Shown here: piece after piece, positions 35,701-45,915 of the stretch
Position numbering within the stretch: position 1 is the first letter of the stretch
Layout: every line of letters starts with the position of its first letter
Source: Amylostereum areolatum
Taxonomy: Eukaryota; Basidiomycota; Agaricomycetes; Russulales; Stereaceae
Direction: 5' to 3'
Assembly (NCBI GenBank): GCA_012932865.1
Contig: SAXG01000027.1
Coordinates: 62,001 to 126,000 of the forward strand
Length of the DNA: 64,000 nt
Translations under genes and position numbers: made by a program
The notes under the pieces: model-generated
Database searches by the model: none
What the model saw: the letters and a program-made list of their open reading frames with translations, nothing else
Told to the model about the DNA's origin: nothing

Positions 35701-36034
35701 CCTTCGAGATCGACACTGGCTCAGAAGATACGTTCCGGGAGATGCTCCGCATCAAGCGGAGTGTCCAGGCGCGCTTCAACACAGAAGCCAGTTATTTGGC
35801 AGCTCAGACGACCAACGCGAGGGACGGTGCAACGAAGGCCGTCGAAGGATGCCGCACCTACGGACCCCATGGCCGCCGCAGAACGACAAGTTGGAGGGGG
35901 CAAGGCTGGCCCTGCGTTCGTCTCTGCCAAACAGAACCCAGTCTCAAAGAATGCCGACGAAGTCGACGACAGCGGTGCCGCAGGACCCAGGAAATGCAGA
36001 CGAGATTCACATATCGGACGACGAGGATATTTGA
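32714..36034 (+). CDS. SYF1: Pre-mRNA splicing factor Syf1 (XAB2 homologue, HAT repeats)
   Basis: Half-a-TPR (HAT) repeat scaffold of the NineTeen complex, required for both spliceosome catalytic steps. It starts MPSIAQADPTLESLSAQLP. Repeats are visible throughout: NPLSFRHWWTAIHTTRD, TYLYESALVNFPGSFKLWKS, VAVFERALMWLPK, GRLWTGLATYWIKRGEFDRA, NPHDVQEWEKRAALWGD, ANFYRLYINFAKFYEEGG, AEVWCEWAEMELRHENYDEA, LWSFYVDLEESLGTPETAKA, FEIWNIYLSKFVKRYGG, KPIFLMYAQLEEEHGLAKRA and NPEFWAEWHSFEIDTGSEDT. The C-terminus is FVSAKQNPVSKNADEVDDSG and NADEIHISDDEDI. At least eight introns. Two single-base insertions break the last exon: an extra G at 35847/35848 (TKAVE then DAAPTDPMAAAE) and an extra base near 35989 (AAGP then GNADEIHI). 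Without them translation would run into unrelated sequence. Confidence 0.93.
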
Positions 36035-36100
36035 TGTTTTGTTGTTTGTTTGTACTTCAACTTCACGCCCGTTCCCTTGTATGATCAACGTGCTTTTATT

Positions 36101-36976
36101 TTATCGAGTATCCCACCGATCGATCTCCGCAAGACATAAGTCTTCCCATTTAGCATCCCACCCATCCTCCTCTAGCCATGGCTCCTCGACCCAACTAGTG
36201 ATAGCGTCTCGGGATACTTCGAATGAAGCAGAATGCGGCCGGAGGGTGTTTGCGAGTTCGATGTGTTGGTCCAAGGACCGTCGGTATGGGTGCAAGATAC
36301 TTGAGATAGAAGTGGCTGAAACAAAAGGAAGATATGGATAAAATGTGTGTCTCGGCGTGAATGCGATGGATACAGACCGAATTTCTCCAGTGACCAGCTT
36401 GTCCAAAGAGGCTCGCTATGCACCCATGCCCAGCCTTTGGTCTTATGAGCCTCCGCTACAACAGCCTCCAAGCCGTCGACAAGCGCGACCATCTTAGCGA
36501 ACTGCTTTCTCTGGATGGACACCGTCAGCCGAACCAAACCATCCATGCTGCACAAGAGGGGGAGCTCACAAGCTTTGAAACAACCAAGTCCATGTCTGCT
36601 ATCCGATCTTCCATGTAAGATAGCTTGGGGCCGACAACGCGAGTGCGCGGTAACGCGCCGTCCGGCACCAAAGAGAGCTGGTTGCTGCTAGTTCGCTAGG
36701 CGATGCCTCTCTCAGTAGAAATCGTGGTGCGCTTACTCTAGATCCGTTCTTGCATCGACGAGCTTTTGAACGGCTTTGAGGCCGTCCATGGAGACGAGGT
36801 CATCCCATGTTCGGCAGACCGATCGCAGGTCCTGGAGAGTGGTCCGGACTTTGCGGTGGTAAGTAGATTCGGTAGATCGAGAGGGTGAAGCGGGTGATTT
36901 GAGTTGATTCTTTGCTGCTACTGGGGAGGATGTCGGGGTGGAAGGACCACGGAAAGAAGCGAGACGACCAGCTCAT
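36101..36976 (-). CDS. Conserved fungal protein of unknown function
   Basis: Spliced minus-strand gene of about 230-250 residues. Readable parts are NQLKSPASPSRSTESTYHRK, TTLQDLRSVCRTWDDLVSMD and GLKAVQKLVDARTDLE; then, after an intron, LSLVPDGALPRTRVVGPKLS and YMEDRIADMDLVVSKL; then KQFAKMVALVDGLEAVVAEA and WAWVHSEPLWTSWSLEKFG. The final exon holds SLDQHIELANTLRPHSASF and WVEEPWLEEDGWDAKWEDLC, ending AEIDRWDTR. Heptad-like spacing suggests an alpha-helical, possibly coiled-coil protein. The family is not recognised. The start is uncertain: the ATG at 36974-36976 (MSWSSRFF) needs a one-base shift to reach the conserved frame, similar to breaks in nearby genes. It diverges from the WD40 gene, and their 5' ends may overlap. 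Confidence 0.6.
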
Positions 36977-38706
36977 GGTGGGACAGAACAGAGGAGTAGC
37001 AAAATTGAATCACGTGTGCGCGCCAGCATCAACAACGCGTCTCCTGTCCAGAGTCAGTGTCCACCTGCGAACGCTCATTCGCTATGTCCATTAATCGTCC
37101 CTGTCGCGAATACAGCCCCCGCGGAATTCATTCGAGCCGAGGCAGAACTTGCATTGGACGAGGTAAGATTTCCTCCTACGGAAGGACTACCAGTTAAAAC
37201 TAATGTAGAATGAAAGGCGCGAAAGCAAAAGGCAATCAAGAATAAAGACCTGGGCGACCCAATAGACCTTAACGGAGTGCCTATATGTCTTCAAATAAGA
37301 GGAGATCATGCATGGCTAGCAGAGAATACGCATATGGCTCGTAAGCTCGATCTCAAGGTACGGGCGTGTCGCATCTTAGGCTGCAACTCTCTCTGAACTC
37401 GCCTTAGACAGGTCGGACCGTGCAATTGTACAAAGGACACACCGGACCTGTGACATCGCTGGCATTTTGCGACAAGGAGTCTGGCTCCGGAGACACCAAG
37501 ATCCTCATCACTGGCTCATGGGATAATGTAAGATCTTCCGAATCGTCCATATCCACGCCTTTACGATGAACATCGAAGACGATCAAACTTTGGGATACAG
37601 ATGTGGGCCTTCCCTTTCATAACGTCTTCCCCCACCTTTCTCACCGTTTGAGTTGTGGCAGACCAAAGCATTGCTGTCATCGACCCCTGCGCACTCCGAC
37701 TTCGTCAAAGCACTTCTAGTGATACCGTCTCTGAACCTTCTCGTATCGGGCAGCTCAGACAAATCGGTTCGTTTTTGGTTCGTGCGCGTCGCTCTTCCAA
37801 GAAACCACGGCGTTGATCCTGCCTGTTCAGGGACCTATCCTCACCGATGTCTTCCGACCCGCTACGTCCCTTAGGATCAATATCATCTCACACCCGTCCA
37901 GTCGAAGCATTGGACGCCTACATATCATCCGAAAATTCCAAAGAATCGCCTACTCTCTTCACGTCGGACTCGATGGGAACGATCAAGGCATGGACTTGCG
38001 AAAGGAGGGTGACGATGGTCGGCCTATTTGGAAGTCGACCTTGAAAGCAGACCTTCCTAGCCACAGGACCGGCGTCAACGAGGTTATATACGGGGATGGC
38101 CACCTCTGGTCAGGTATAGTAGTTTTTCTGGACCACTTTTTGTCGCATCAAGCGAGCTGATAATCGGGTCAGCGTCAACTGACGAGACCGTCCGAATACA
38201 CCCATACCCACCGACCGATGCTAAAACCAACAAGCCATTCCCACCCATCTCAGAGAAGAAGGCAGTCAAATCAATTCTGCCTCTCCAGCTGCAACCGTAC
38301 TTGGACGGCAGCTCGTTCCCTTACCTCCTGTGTGCGACAGGCGATGTCATTCGCGTTTACGATGTTTCCTCCCTCGATGAACCGGAACTCGTGCGAGAGG
38401 TGGAGGGACACTGGCACGACGTCACATCCCTACGCTTGTGGCTACGCGAGCGGGAGGACGGAAAGGGGAAGGAGGTTTGGATTGTAAGCGGAGGCCTCGA
38501 CAGAACCCTGCGTCGATGGCGGTTGTCAGGTATGCTCGTGTGTGGACATGTCACTGCAGCTGGCTGATACGTGCTTAGACCTTTTGGCACCACCAACGCC
38601 ATCGGCTGCACCTGAAATCACGCCCAAGCGATCAAAGCCCAAGGGAGGAATGACCGAGGACGAGGAAAAGATGTTGGCAGAACTCATGGACGACGACGAC
38701 GACTGA
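36938..38706 (+). CDS. WD40-repeat protein, function unknown
   Basis: Predicted beta-propeller scaffold. After the N-terminal helix EFIRAEAELALDE, joined by an intron to ARKQKAIKNKDLGDPIDLNG, comes VPICLQIRGDHAWLAENTHM. WD repeats then follow: TVQLYKGHTGPVTSLAF...ILITGSWDNTIKLWDTD; HSDFVKALLVIPSLNLLVSG...SSDKSVRFWDLSS; SHTRPVEALDAYI...GTIKAWTC; HRTGVNEVIYGDGHLWSAST...DETVRIHPY; LLCATGDVIRVYDVSS; and GHWHDVTSLRL...VSGGLDRTLRRWRLSD. The tail MTEDEEKMLAELMDDDD is acidic. Seven or so introns. Near 38003-38009 the frame between GTIKAWTCER and GDDGRPIWKSTL requires one additional base (a G-run shortened by one); a 26-nt intron would also fit but is implausibly short. The exact start codon is unresolved; the ATG given keeps the frame open but overlaps the neighbour's first exon. 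Confidence 0.8.
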
Positions 38707-38956
38707 GTGCCGAGTACTGGATTGTAGCTTGACGAAGTCTACAGATGAACCTCTCTCGTTGTGTACTTCGCCAAACTATCCCACAGCGCACGAGATCTTC
38801 GCGCGGGAGCGCGGCTCTCAATTACAATCTGGTCGGGCGAAGTGTCCAAGGACAGTGCCATGATTAGATGTCATGCTAAGTTGCCCAATACATTTTATAT
38901 CCACAAAATCCAACGGAGATCCAAATACAAGTTCATGCCGCACACGTCCAGAACCC

Positions 38957-40379
38957 CTACGCGGCCTGCTCTACGACGAACGCCATGGCCATCTGGAAAA
39001 GCGGCGGTGAATGGCCGCCACATGTGATGAGGAAGATAATCCTCACCTTGACAAACTCAGCCGCCTTGGTGAAATCGAGCTTGTCGAGCGTGTCCGACGT
39101 GGAGTGGTAGTAAGGGTTGAGCTGGCTGTCCTTCTCGCCGCTCTCGTCGATGGATATAGCGGGGTACCCCTGGTCGTCCCAGGAGACTATCCATGACCGT
39201 CAGCAGGATGAAGAAGACCAAGCAATCAGCACGCACAGTGGTCCGAGCAGGCGTAGCCACACTGGTTCGTGTACAGGCTATCGCTCGGGAGGTAAGCCGT
39301 GATGAGCGCCTGCGACCAGCTCGCGAGCGCGGCGTCGGTGTCGGTGAGCACGGTCAAGATCGGCTTGCTCTGCTTCTGGTACGCGACCATGTCGAGCATG
39401 AGCATGGCGACGACGGTTTTGCCCGCGGCCTTGTACTGTTTCGCGACCGTCTGGCTGCCGAGCAGGCCGCCCTCCTCGCCGGCGTACGCGTGGAACTCGA
39501 TCGTGCGCGAGCCGACGTAGCCGTTCTTCTTCAGGATCTGGAGGGCCTGGAGGATGACGGCGATGCCCGACGCATCTGGGGAGTCCTCATTGATAAGCAA
39601 CCAGAGAATAGGCGTGGAACTGAAAACGCACCGTCGTCCGCGCCGGGTGCGCGAGAGTTGGAAGACGTGCTTCCACCGGTAGTCGAATCCATGTGCGAGC
39701 CGATGATGACCACCTCCTTACTACTGCTCCCGGGAATCCGAGCAATGACTACAGCAGAAGAGGGCCAGTGGCTCGTCAAGGAAAAGCCGGCTGAGGGATA
39801 GGAGGCAAGCGTACCGTTGGATTGCGGGAACGAGTTGGAGACGAGCTCGACGTTCGCACTGCCCGCTGCATCGGCGAACTGCCCCTGGATCCACGTCGAC
39901 ACAGCAGCCGCGTTCGTGCTCTTCGACGCGCGGGTCGTAAACGAGTTGGACAGATGGTCGACGGTCGAGCTCAGGCCGCTCGCGCTGACCTGGCCAAAGT
40001 ACGTGTTCTTGAGAAAGGCGTACTTGGACGGGTTGGGGGTCGGGAACGCGCGCCGGCGGATGGGGGCGGGCTCGCGCTTGTCCTCGGTCGACTGGAAGTC
40101 GGTGATATCGAGGTATCCGGGGCCGCGGCGGGTGCTGGTGAGGGCAGACACGATCTCGTCGGAGAGCCCGGCGAGCTCCGGGGCGGAGAGGTCGGTGTGG
40201 GCGGGATCCTGGAGGAATTCGAGCGCGGAGGCGGATACCCATGCGGTCTTCACCTCGCCCGGGGCGGGGCTGTACTTGATGAGGCGGGCATCCTGTGTGG
40301 CCACGGCGGCGGGAGCGGCGGACGCGTAGGTGACGAGGGACACGAGCGCGAGCAAGGATGAGAACCGGAAGGCGACCAT
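38957..40379 (-). CDS. Secreted M28-family zinc aminopeptidase (leucine aminopeptidase type)
   Basis: Extracellular co-catalytic di-zinc aminopeptidase releasing N-terminal residues from peptides. It has a clear signal peptide (MVAFRFSSLLALVSLVTYAS, with ASAAPA as the cleavage region) and a propeptide to about residue 110 containing a basic RRR site. Metal ligands of the M28 fold are all visible: His in IIGSHMDST, Asp in GADD, the catalytic Glu pair in HAYAGEEGGLLGS, Asp in MLMLDMVAY and His in YYHSTSDTLDKLDF. NQCGYACSDH carries the conserved Cys pair. The protein ends MAMAFVVEQAA. The acceptor before DSPDASGIAVILQAL gives the wrong phase by one base, another possible insertion near 39597. 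A TATAAA on the minus strand lies 56 b upstream. Confidence 0.92.
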
Positions 40380-40434
40380 GGTAAGGTTGATGGTGGGCGA
40401 ACAAAGGCGGGCGTTCCGTGGATGAGCCAGGGGC

Positions 40435-40440
40435 TTTATA
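40435..40440 (-). promoter_or_regulatory. TATA box of the M28 aminopeptidase gene
   Basis: TATAAA on the minus strand, 56 bases before the start codon, within CATATAAAGCC. The position and an inducible secreted enzyme downstream make a functional TATA box likely. Confidence 0.5.
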
Positions 40441-40871
40441 TGGAGGTTAGAATAATGATGCTGTCGGAGTGACGCAGTCGGTATAGGAGTAGGTCGACCA
40501 TGAGGGTGGAAAGCTTGGCAGAGATATCAGAGGATGATTCCATGTGCGGGTGGAAGCACGCTCGTGCAATCCGAGCAGCCCACGCGGTATCCTAGCTATG
40601 TTGGCTCGTAAACGTTAAACAGGCGATCCGCGTCTTTTCAGGATCGTAGTACTTTAGCAGCCTCCAGCCTACCCCGGCCCCGCCCGCACAGACTTGGAAG
40701 TTCGAAAGTGTCGCCGCGACACGTGATCGTACACGAAGGCTTGGCACCATCCCCATTGCAGTTCTCTGAAAGTACATGATATATGCAACATACCTTCACT
40801 TGGTCGACCGACATTCACAAAGCTTCAAACGCGCATCGAGACCTCCACCTTCGCACGTAGTATCCTCCCTT

Positions 40872-42602
40872 TCAAGGGTTCCACGGATCCTCGGCCTGCC
40901 CCCCGACTCCCTCCGTCAGATAAACCGCATGGCCGTCTTCGGCGATATAGAAGCAGTCCTCCAAGCGTATCCCGATCTGAGAACGCGCCCCCGTCAGACC
41001 GCGCGACCTCCAAGGGGCGAAACCGAAACCGAATGGAGTGTCCACGCACCTCCCCTTCGATGTAGATGCCCGGCTCGTCCGAGAAGGTGTGTCCGGTCTG
41101 AATGATATCTTCGGAGCCTCCCCTCAGATAAGGCGATTCGTGGCCTTCGAGACCGATGCCTGCAGTAAAGTCAGCGATGGGGACGGTCTTACGACATAGA
41201 TAGACTTGCCGTGGCCCAGGCGGTGAGTGAGATATTGCGCATTGCCTGTGAGGTTCAAGAACCACCGCGCGGCGCTGTCCACAGAAGCAGTGACAGCACC
41301 CGCTTTCGCCGCGTCCAATGCGTGGCTCTGCGCGCCCTTGACGATGTGCCACAACTTGAGCTGTCGCGCGTTAGGCCTGGAGGCGGGGAGAAGGAAAGTC
41401 TGGACACAGCAGTTCGACGTGAAATGGGCATCAGGACGGAGACGCAAAGGCCGCGTACCCGCGTCACATCGCTAACGTATCCGTGCAGCTCCCCGCCACA
41501 GTCGACGAGGACGAAGTCCGAAGGCGTCAATTCTCGATCGGTCCCAGCACCGTGTGGGAGGGCCGCATTTTCTGAGGGAAAGAATACAGAGCCTGAGTAA
41601 GATTCCGGTCCACGAACGACGAACCGACCTCCGAACATGACCAGAGAATACGCTTGAGAGAGTCCAGCGACAGAGAGGGCGCGATCCACGATCGCATGCC
41701 CCTCCGACTCGCGCATGCCGATATAGAATTCCTCCTTCGCCGCACGCACCGCGAGCACCGTAACCTAACCCGCGCGCAAACCCTCACCACAAAGATAAAA
41801 GCTCGAAAAAAGAACCCCACGCACCTCGTTCGCGCACTTCATGATCTCCAGCTCCGCGGACGACTTGCGCTCCCGCAGCTGCCGGACCTCCACCGGCGCA
41901 TGCGCCACCTCAACCCCCTCCGGCGCGGCCTTCTGCAATCCGTCCACGATGAAATGGCGCACGTTCCCATCCACGAAGATCGTACCGGCCGCCCCGGGCA
42001 GCGCGTCGAGCGCGACCGCGTACGGGTCGACCTCCTCCGCCCAGGCGGGGTACGCAACGGACTTCGCGACCACGGGCAGCGTCCTCGCGCGCGTGGCTTC
42101 GAACGCGGGCGTCAGCACGGACACGGCCGCCTCCACCGCGCCGTCCTCGCCCACCGTGGGCGCGATAAGCAGCAAGAGCGGCCGCTCGGAAAGGTGCCAG
42201 GCGCTGCCGGAGACGTTGGCGTAATACATCGTGTTCGCGCCGGGCTCGGCGACGAACGCGGACGCGTTGAGCGCGTGCAGGGTCTCGGCGAGGGTCTTCT
42301 GCCGTTGTAGGATTTCGGCGGCGGATATGGGGGGTACGTGCGCGCAGTGGGAGGATAGTGTCAAGGATCCGTGGGGGGGAGACGTGTAGGAATACAGGTC
42401 GGCCGCGCGATATCCCAGGTATACGACGACGCTCAGCACGCAGGCAGTTGCCTGTTCCGAGTCAGGCCTCGGATGAGTACGATGGGAATGCTAGATTGAA
42501 CGGAGAGCGCACCTTCCATAATAGCCTCTTACGGGAAGAACTGGAGCAGTTATGCTCCCGGGACGAGGAGAATCCTAAACTCTCGAGCTCTTCTTTCTCC
42601 AT
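40872..42602 (-). CDS. Membrane-anchored M24-family metallopeptidase (Xaa-Pro peptidase type)
   Basis: Pita-bread-fold dimetal peptidase of the aminopeptidase P/prolidase group. The first exon reads MEKEELESLGFSSSREHN then RKRLLWK; an intron ending near 42447 (AACAG acceptor) joins it to ATACVLSVVVYLGYRAADLY, a hydrophobic signal-anchor, so a type II membrane topology is inferred. The lumenal N-terminal domain has SAFVAEPGANTMYYANVSGS, and VRQLRERKSSAELEIMKCAN leads to the catalytic domain. Metal ligands: Asp in VLVDCGGELHGYVSDVTR, His in YLTHRLGHGIGLEGHESPY, Glu in TFSDEPGIYIEGEVGVRLED. It ends GGQAEDPWNP. Several short introns. It lies head-to-tail behind the secreted M28 aminopeptidase on the same strand. 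True substrate specificity cannot be read from sequence. Confidence 0.9.
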
Positions 42603-42872
42603 GTTTGACTGGAGCCTGGGGGTCGTGGGTGGAGGAACAGAACCAAGTGAATGCATACCCCCGGTCCGCTGGTTCCGCATTCAAAGTCACCAAGTCGACG
42701 TCGAAGCTAGCGCTCCTCGACGCTCGACTCTGATACCTCTGCATTGATATCTGTACGTGTGCGATTGGACTTGGAGACCTGGGATCTTGGGATTCTGGGA
42801 ATGGGCAATGGGCATTGGGCAATAAGTATTAAATAAACAGGAATATTTATAAATAGTCGCCACCCGGGACCA

Positions 42873-42879
42873 GCAAAAA
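42873..42879 (-). terminator. RNA polymerase III terminator of the tRNA gene
   Basis: A run of five T on the minus strand (AAAAA at 42875-42879 on the plus strand) begins seven bases past the mature tRNA 3' end, as expected for Pol III. Confidence 0.7.
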
Positions 42880-42885
42880 CGTTGC

Positions 42886-42969
42886 TGACCCTTGCCCGAG
42901 TCGAACGGACGACCTTGTGGAGATACCTAAGCTGGAATCACACGCTCTAATCCACTGAGCTAAAGGGCC
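42886..42969 (-). tRNA. tRNA-Trp (anticodon CCA) with a short intron
   Basis: Minus strand. Acceptor arms GGCCCTT and AAGGGTC pair (one G-U), discriminator A. The D arm is GCTC/GAGC with loop AGTGGATTA (A box TAGCTCAGTGG). The T arm is GTCCG/CGGGC with loop TTCGACT (B box). The anticodon stem 5' strand TGTGA is followed by TTCCAG, so anticodon CCA with U33. The 3' stem strand CCACA is separated by about 10 extra bases, consistent with a canonical intron after position 37. The A31-C39 pair is mismatched. Total length 84 with intron, 74 without. A Pol III T-run follows. Confidence 0.78.
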
Positions 42970-43527
42970 ATACAGATTTTTTCGACAAGAAATCCTAGGG
43001 CCTCACCATTGATCCACTCATAGCCAGGACTCAGGAGGGCGCACGGCAATCTTGCGATCGACAGGGGAGCCAGCCCGCCGGACCTCCCAAGGCGCAAGAC
43101 CATGTGCGATCGACAACAGGTCTCCCATTCGAGGTAGACGATCGGGGTACTTTCGATACTGAACGATCGAGGGTCGACCTGATGTCGACAGCACCGATCC
43201 TGACCTGCCGTCCCCGATCTCACCTCTGGTTCCTCAATTTATGGAACTCAACCATTTATAACCCACCCTCAACCCACGTCCCGACGAATCCGCCTCTTCC
43301 TTCCCTGAGATCAGAAGGCTCGCCGCTATTCACGGACACGACGTCAAACGGAGAACTGTATTCCGATCGGCAGTAAGGTTTCGTGTTAAGGGTCGGTCTG
43401 TATCGGTATGAGGGACTGAATGTATGGGGGCTTAGGGCAATGGGCGAAAACCGTCTGGTCCATGAATGCATGACGCGCGGGAGCTCTCGGAATCTATCTG
43501 GCGTCTCTCAAGCTTTTACTGACGCAC
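42970..43527. other. Intergenic region between tRNA and MFS gene
   Basis: About 560 bases upstream of the tRNA (its strand) and downstream of the transporter gene. No coding frame with family resemblance. Confidence 0.4.
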
Positions 43528-45538
43528 TCACTCGACGCCCAACAACAACGCAGGCTCACACTCCCGCGTCTCGCCCGACTTGTCGCATCGATGCTCCTCG
43601 ATCCTGCGCGCCATGCGCGTGCCCAGGAGCGCGATGCAGACCATGACGACGGACCAGAAGTACCCGCCGAGGAGGTGGTAATCGAGCGTCATCGCGAAGA
43701 TCGAGCTATTGAATGCAAAGGGGATGCGTGAGGAGGGGGAGCCACGTCGAAGCGAGCGCGGGTGCGTACCTCACGAACGCGGGACAGAACGAGCGGGAGA
43801 AGCTCATGCAGAATTGGACGAGCCCGTTCGTCGCGCCCAGGGACGCGGGCCCGGGCGCGTTTTCTTTAACGAGGATCATGCTCACCCTGCCACGCCGGGT
43901 CAGCGCCCACCACGACCGAATGCAGCCCCCTCAAAAAAAGCCCGCGACTCACGCGTATCCGAGACAGGCCAACTTGGTGAGGCCAAGGAGGGTCGCGATG
44001 CAGCACCACATCATCGCCTGCACGCGCACGTCCGCCTGCGACAGATTGAGCGCGCCGTGGGGTCCGGCGGGGGAGCAGCCTGCCCTGGCGAGCACGTTCA
44101 GGAGCGGGAGAAGGGCGAAGCAGAAAGGCCAGAGGCCCATGCAGGTATTGTAGACCTTGACGTGGTCGACGCGCCTGAGAAGGACCGGGGTGACGAAGAT
44201 CTGAATGAAGACGGAGATGACGCCGGCCATCGCGAGGGAGAAGCCAATCTCAGCCGCCTGCGGGGAAGGAAGGGCGGTGGGTCAGAACGAAAGAAGGCGG
44301 TCGGGCGGAGATGGAAAGGAGCGTACGGAAAAGGCGAGGCCACCGGATTCGATGGGAGTGTAGCAGAAGAGGACGAAGAGAACGTCGAAAGCGGTAGAAA
44401 TGAAAACTCAACGCCGAGCCGGAGATGCTGAGGGCGCGGATGATAGGGATAGAGAAGAGTTCTCTGAGAGTAGGTTTGGAGGCGGGTTTGTCCGCGTCGT
44501 AGGCGGAGGTGGATGATTTTGACAGGTCACGACGTTTGCTGGGTAAAGTCTGGAAAAGCGGAATGAGAAAGCGGGAGGACGGGAAGAAAGACGGGGACCG
44601 ACCTCCTCCAGGAAGAAGTACCCGGATAGTACACCAGCGATAGCGAGGATGGAAGCGATGAAACCAGGAAGGAAATAAGGATACGTGCGGAAAAACGGAT
44701 AGTCGAATAAAGCAGGGAATTGTTTTGCGGGGTTAGAGAATGTTCCGCCGATGAGGGGCCTACGGAGAGCGTCAGGGTGGATCCGGAGGAAAAAACATTG
44801 AATTGAGGGGACGGACCCTATGATGGATCCGAGGGGCCATGTGAGGCCGTAGATGGGAAAGGCGATGGCCTGGTTAGTAGAATCGGTGAGTTCGCCGAGG
44901 ACGGAGTGGATGACGGCGACGTTTCCAGAGAAGAGACCGGCTGTGATCGGAGAATTAGAGGATGAGTCGGTGGGAGGGAGACGATCGGGCTCACAGAGGC
45001 AGCGGGCGAGCATAACGCCAGCGAGGGTGCGCGAGAGGCCGAAGAACAAACTTCCAATGGCCATGCCGGTGATGCCCAAGAAAATGACGGGACGACGTCC
45101 GACGACATCTAGGGGGGAATGTAAGGGAGAAGAGAAGGGAAAAATGGGCAGGCGCGTACCTGAGAGGGCGGCCCAGTGGTAGATGGAGAAGAGCTGAGCG
45201 ACGGCGAAAGAGCTCTCGACGAGACCGCTGTAGAAGCCGATGCGGGAGGGATCGTCAGTGACGTGGAGGTCGGTCATCATCTGGTTAACGTAGGGCAAGA
45301 TCTGGGTGAACATGATAGGATCTGCGAGACGGCAGACGCAGAGGCAAGCGAGCTGTGCGACGGGGAGGGGGGTGACTTGTTTTAAGGGAGAAGAGTCGAC
45401 GAGGGTGTCCTGGGACTCGAGAGAGGGGGAGGGGGAATGAGCTATGAGGGTACAAGTTGGATCGTCATGATGTGTACAGTCGTTAGGGCGTTGGGCGAGG
45501 TGGGAAGGGTCAGTGTAGAGGGTGGTCTGGTGGGACAT
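43528..45538 (-). CDS. Major facilitator superfamily transporter (DHA1 / multidrug-like)
   Basis: Proton-coupled antiporter-like membrane protein. A hydrophilic N-terminus of about 50 residues precedes LPVAQLACLCVCRLADPIMF (TM1). The MFS signature A is seen in the loop between TM2 and TM3: WAALSDVVGRRPVIFLGITG. Then come MAIGSLFFGLSRTLAGVMLA, GLFSGNVAVIHSVLGELTDS, AIAFPIYGLTWPLGSIIGPL, a long loop with FDYPFFRTYPYFLPGF, ILAIAGVLSGYFFLEE, a cytoplasmic loop, ALSFISTAFDVLFVLFCYTP, GFSLAMAGVISVFIQIFVTP, LLPLLNVLARAG, CIATLLGLTKLACLGYA, LGATNGLVQFCMSFSRSFAP and YHLLGGYFWSVVMVCIALLG. That makes 12 predicted helices. The C-terminus is short and cytosolic. Introns are numerous. This is the Agaricomycete ZIFL/multidrug type; the substrate is unknown. 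Confidence 0.9.
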
Positions 45539-45915
45539 AGACGGGGAGGAGGAAGGGGGGAGAAGTTGGGGGAGGACAGGAGGAAAGACGGGGAAACATG
45601 GGAGGAGGACCGGGGAGGGTTTTAAAGTCGCGGGGAGTCGGGGAGCACTGGCACGGGACGGGAGGTAAACGCGTAAAGGAAGCGGGAAGACCTGACGGTT
45701 TTACGTCCAATCCTCTGCACGTTCTGGACATCTCAAGAAGGCGGGCACCCGGTCCGACCAGGAGCGCTCTCGATTCCCATCACGTGAAGCGTTCTGATTG
45801 GACGGACGTAAGGAAAGAAGGGGCACGTGGACCGAGAGGCGAGGGTCCGCCCAGTTTGAAGTCGTTCGTATCAACTGTCCTTCGGATTCAACGCTTTGCA
45901 GCCGCCGCGAACACC
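45539..45915. other. Divergent intergenic region (MFS / Ser-Pro-rich protein)
   Basis: Shared promoter region of about 380 bases. GC-rich, no further gene. Confidence 0.45.

Noticed and set aside
39193..39801. 202-residue plus frame over the M28 gene
   Set aside because: Antisense shadow; the minus frame carries signal peptide and all metal ligands.
43709..44431. 240-residue plus frame in the MFS gene
   Set aside because: Shadow of the transporter's membrane helices; translation is Arg/Gly/Glu-rich with no domain.
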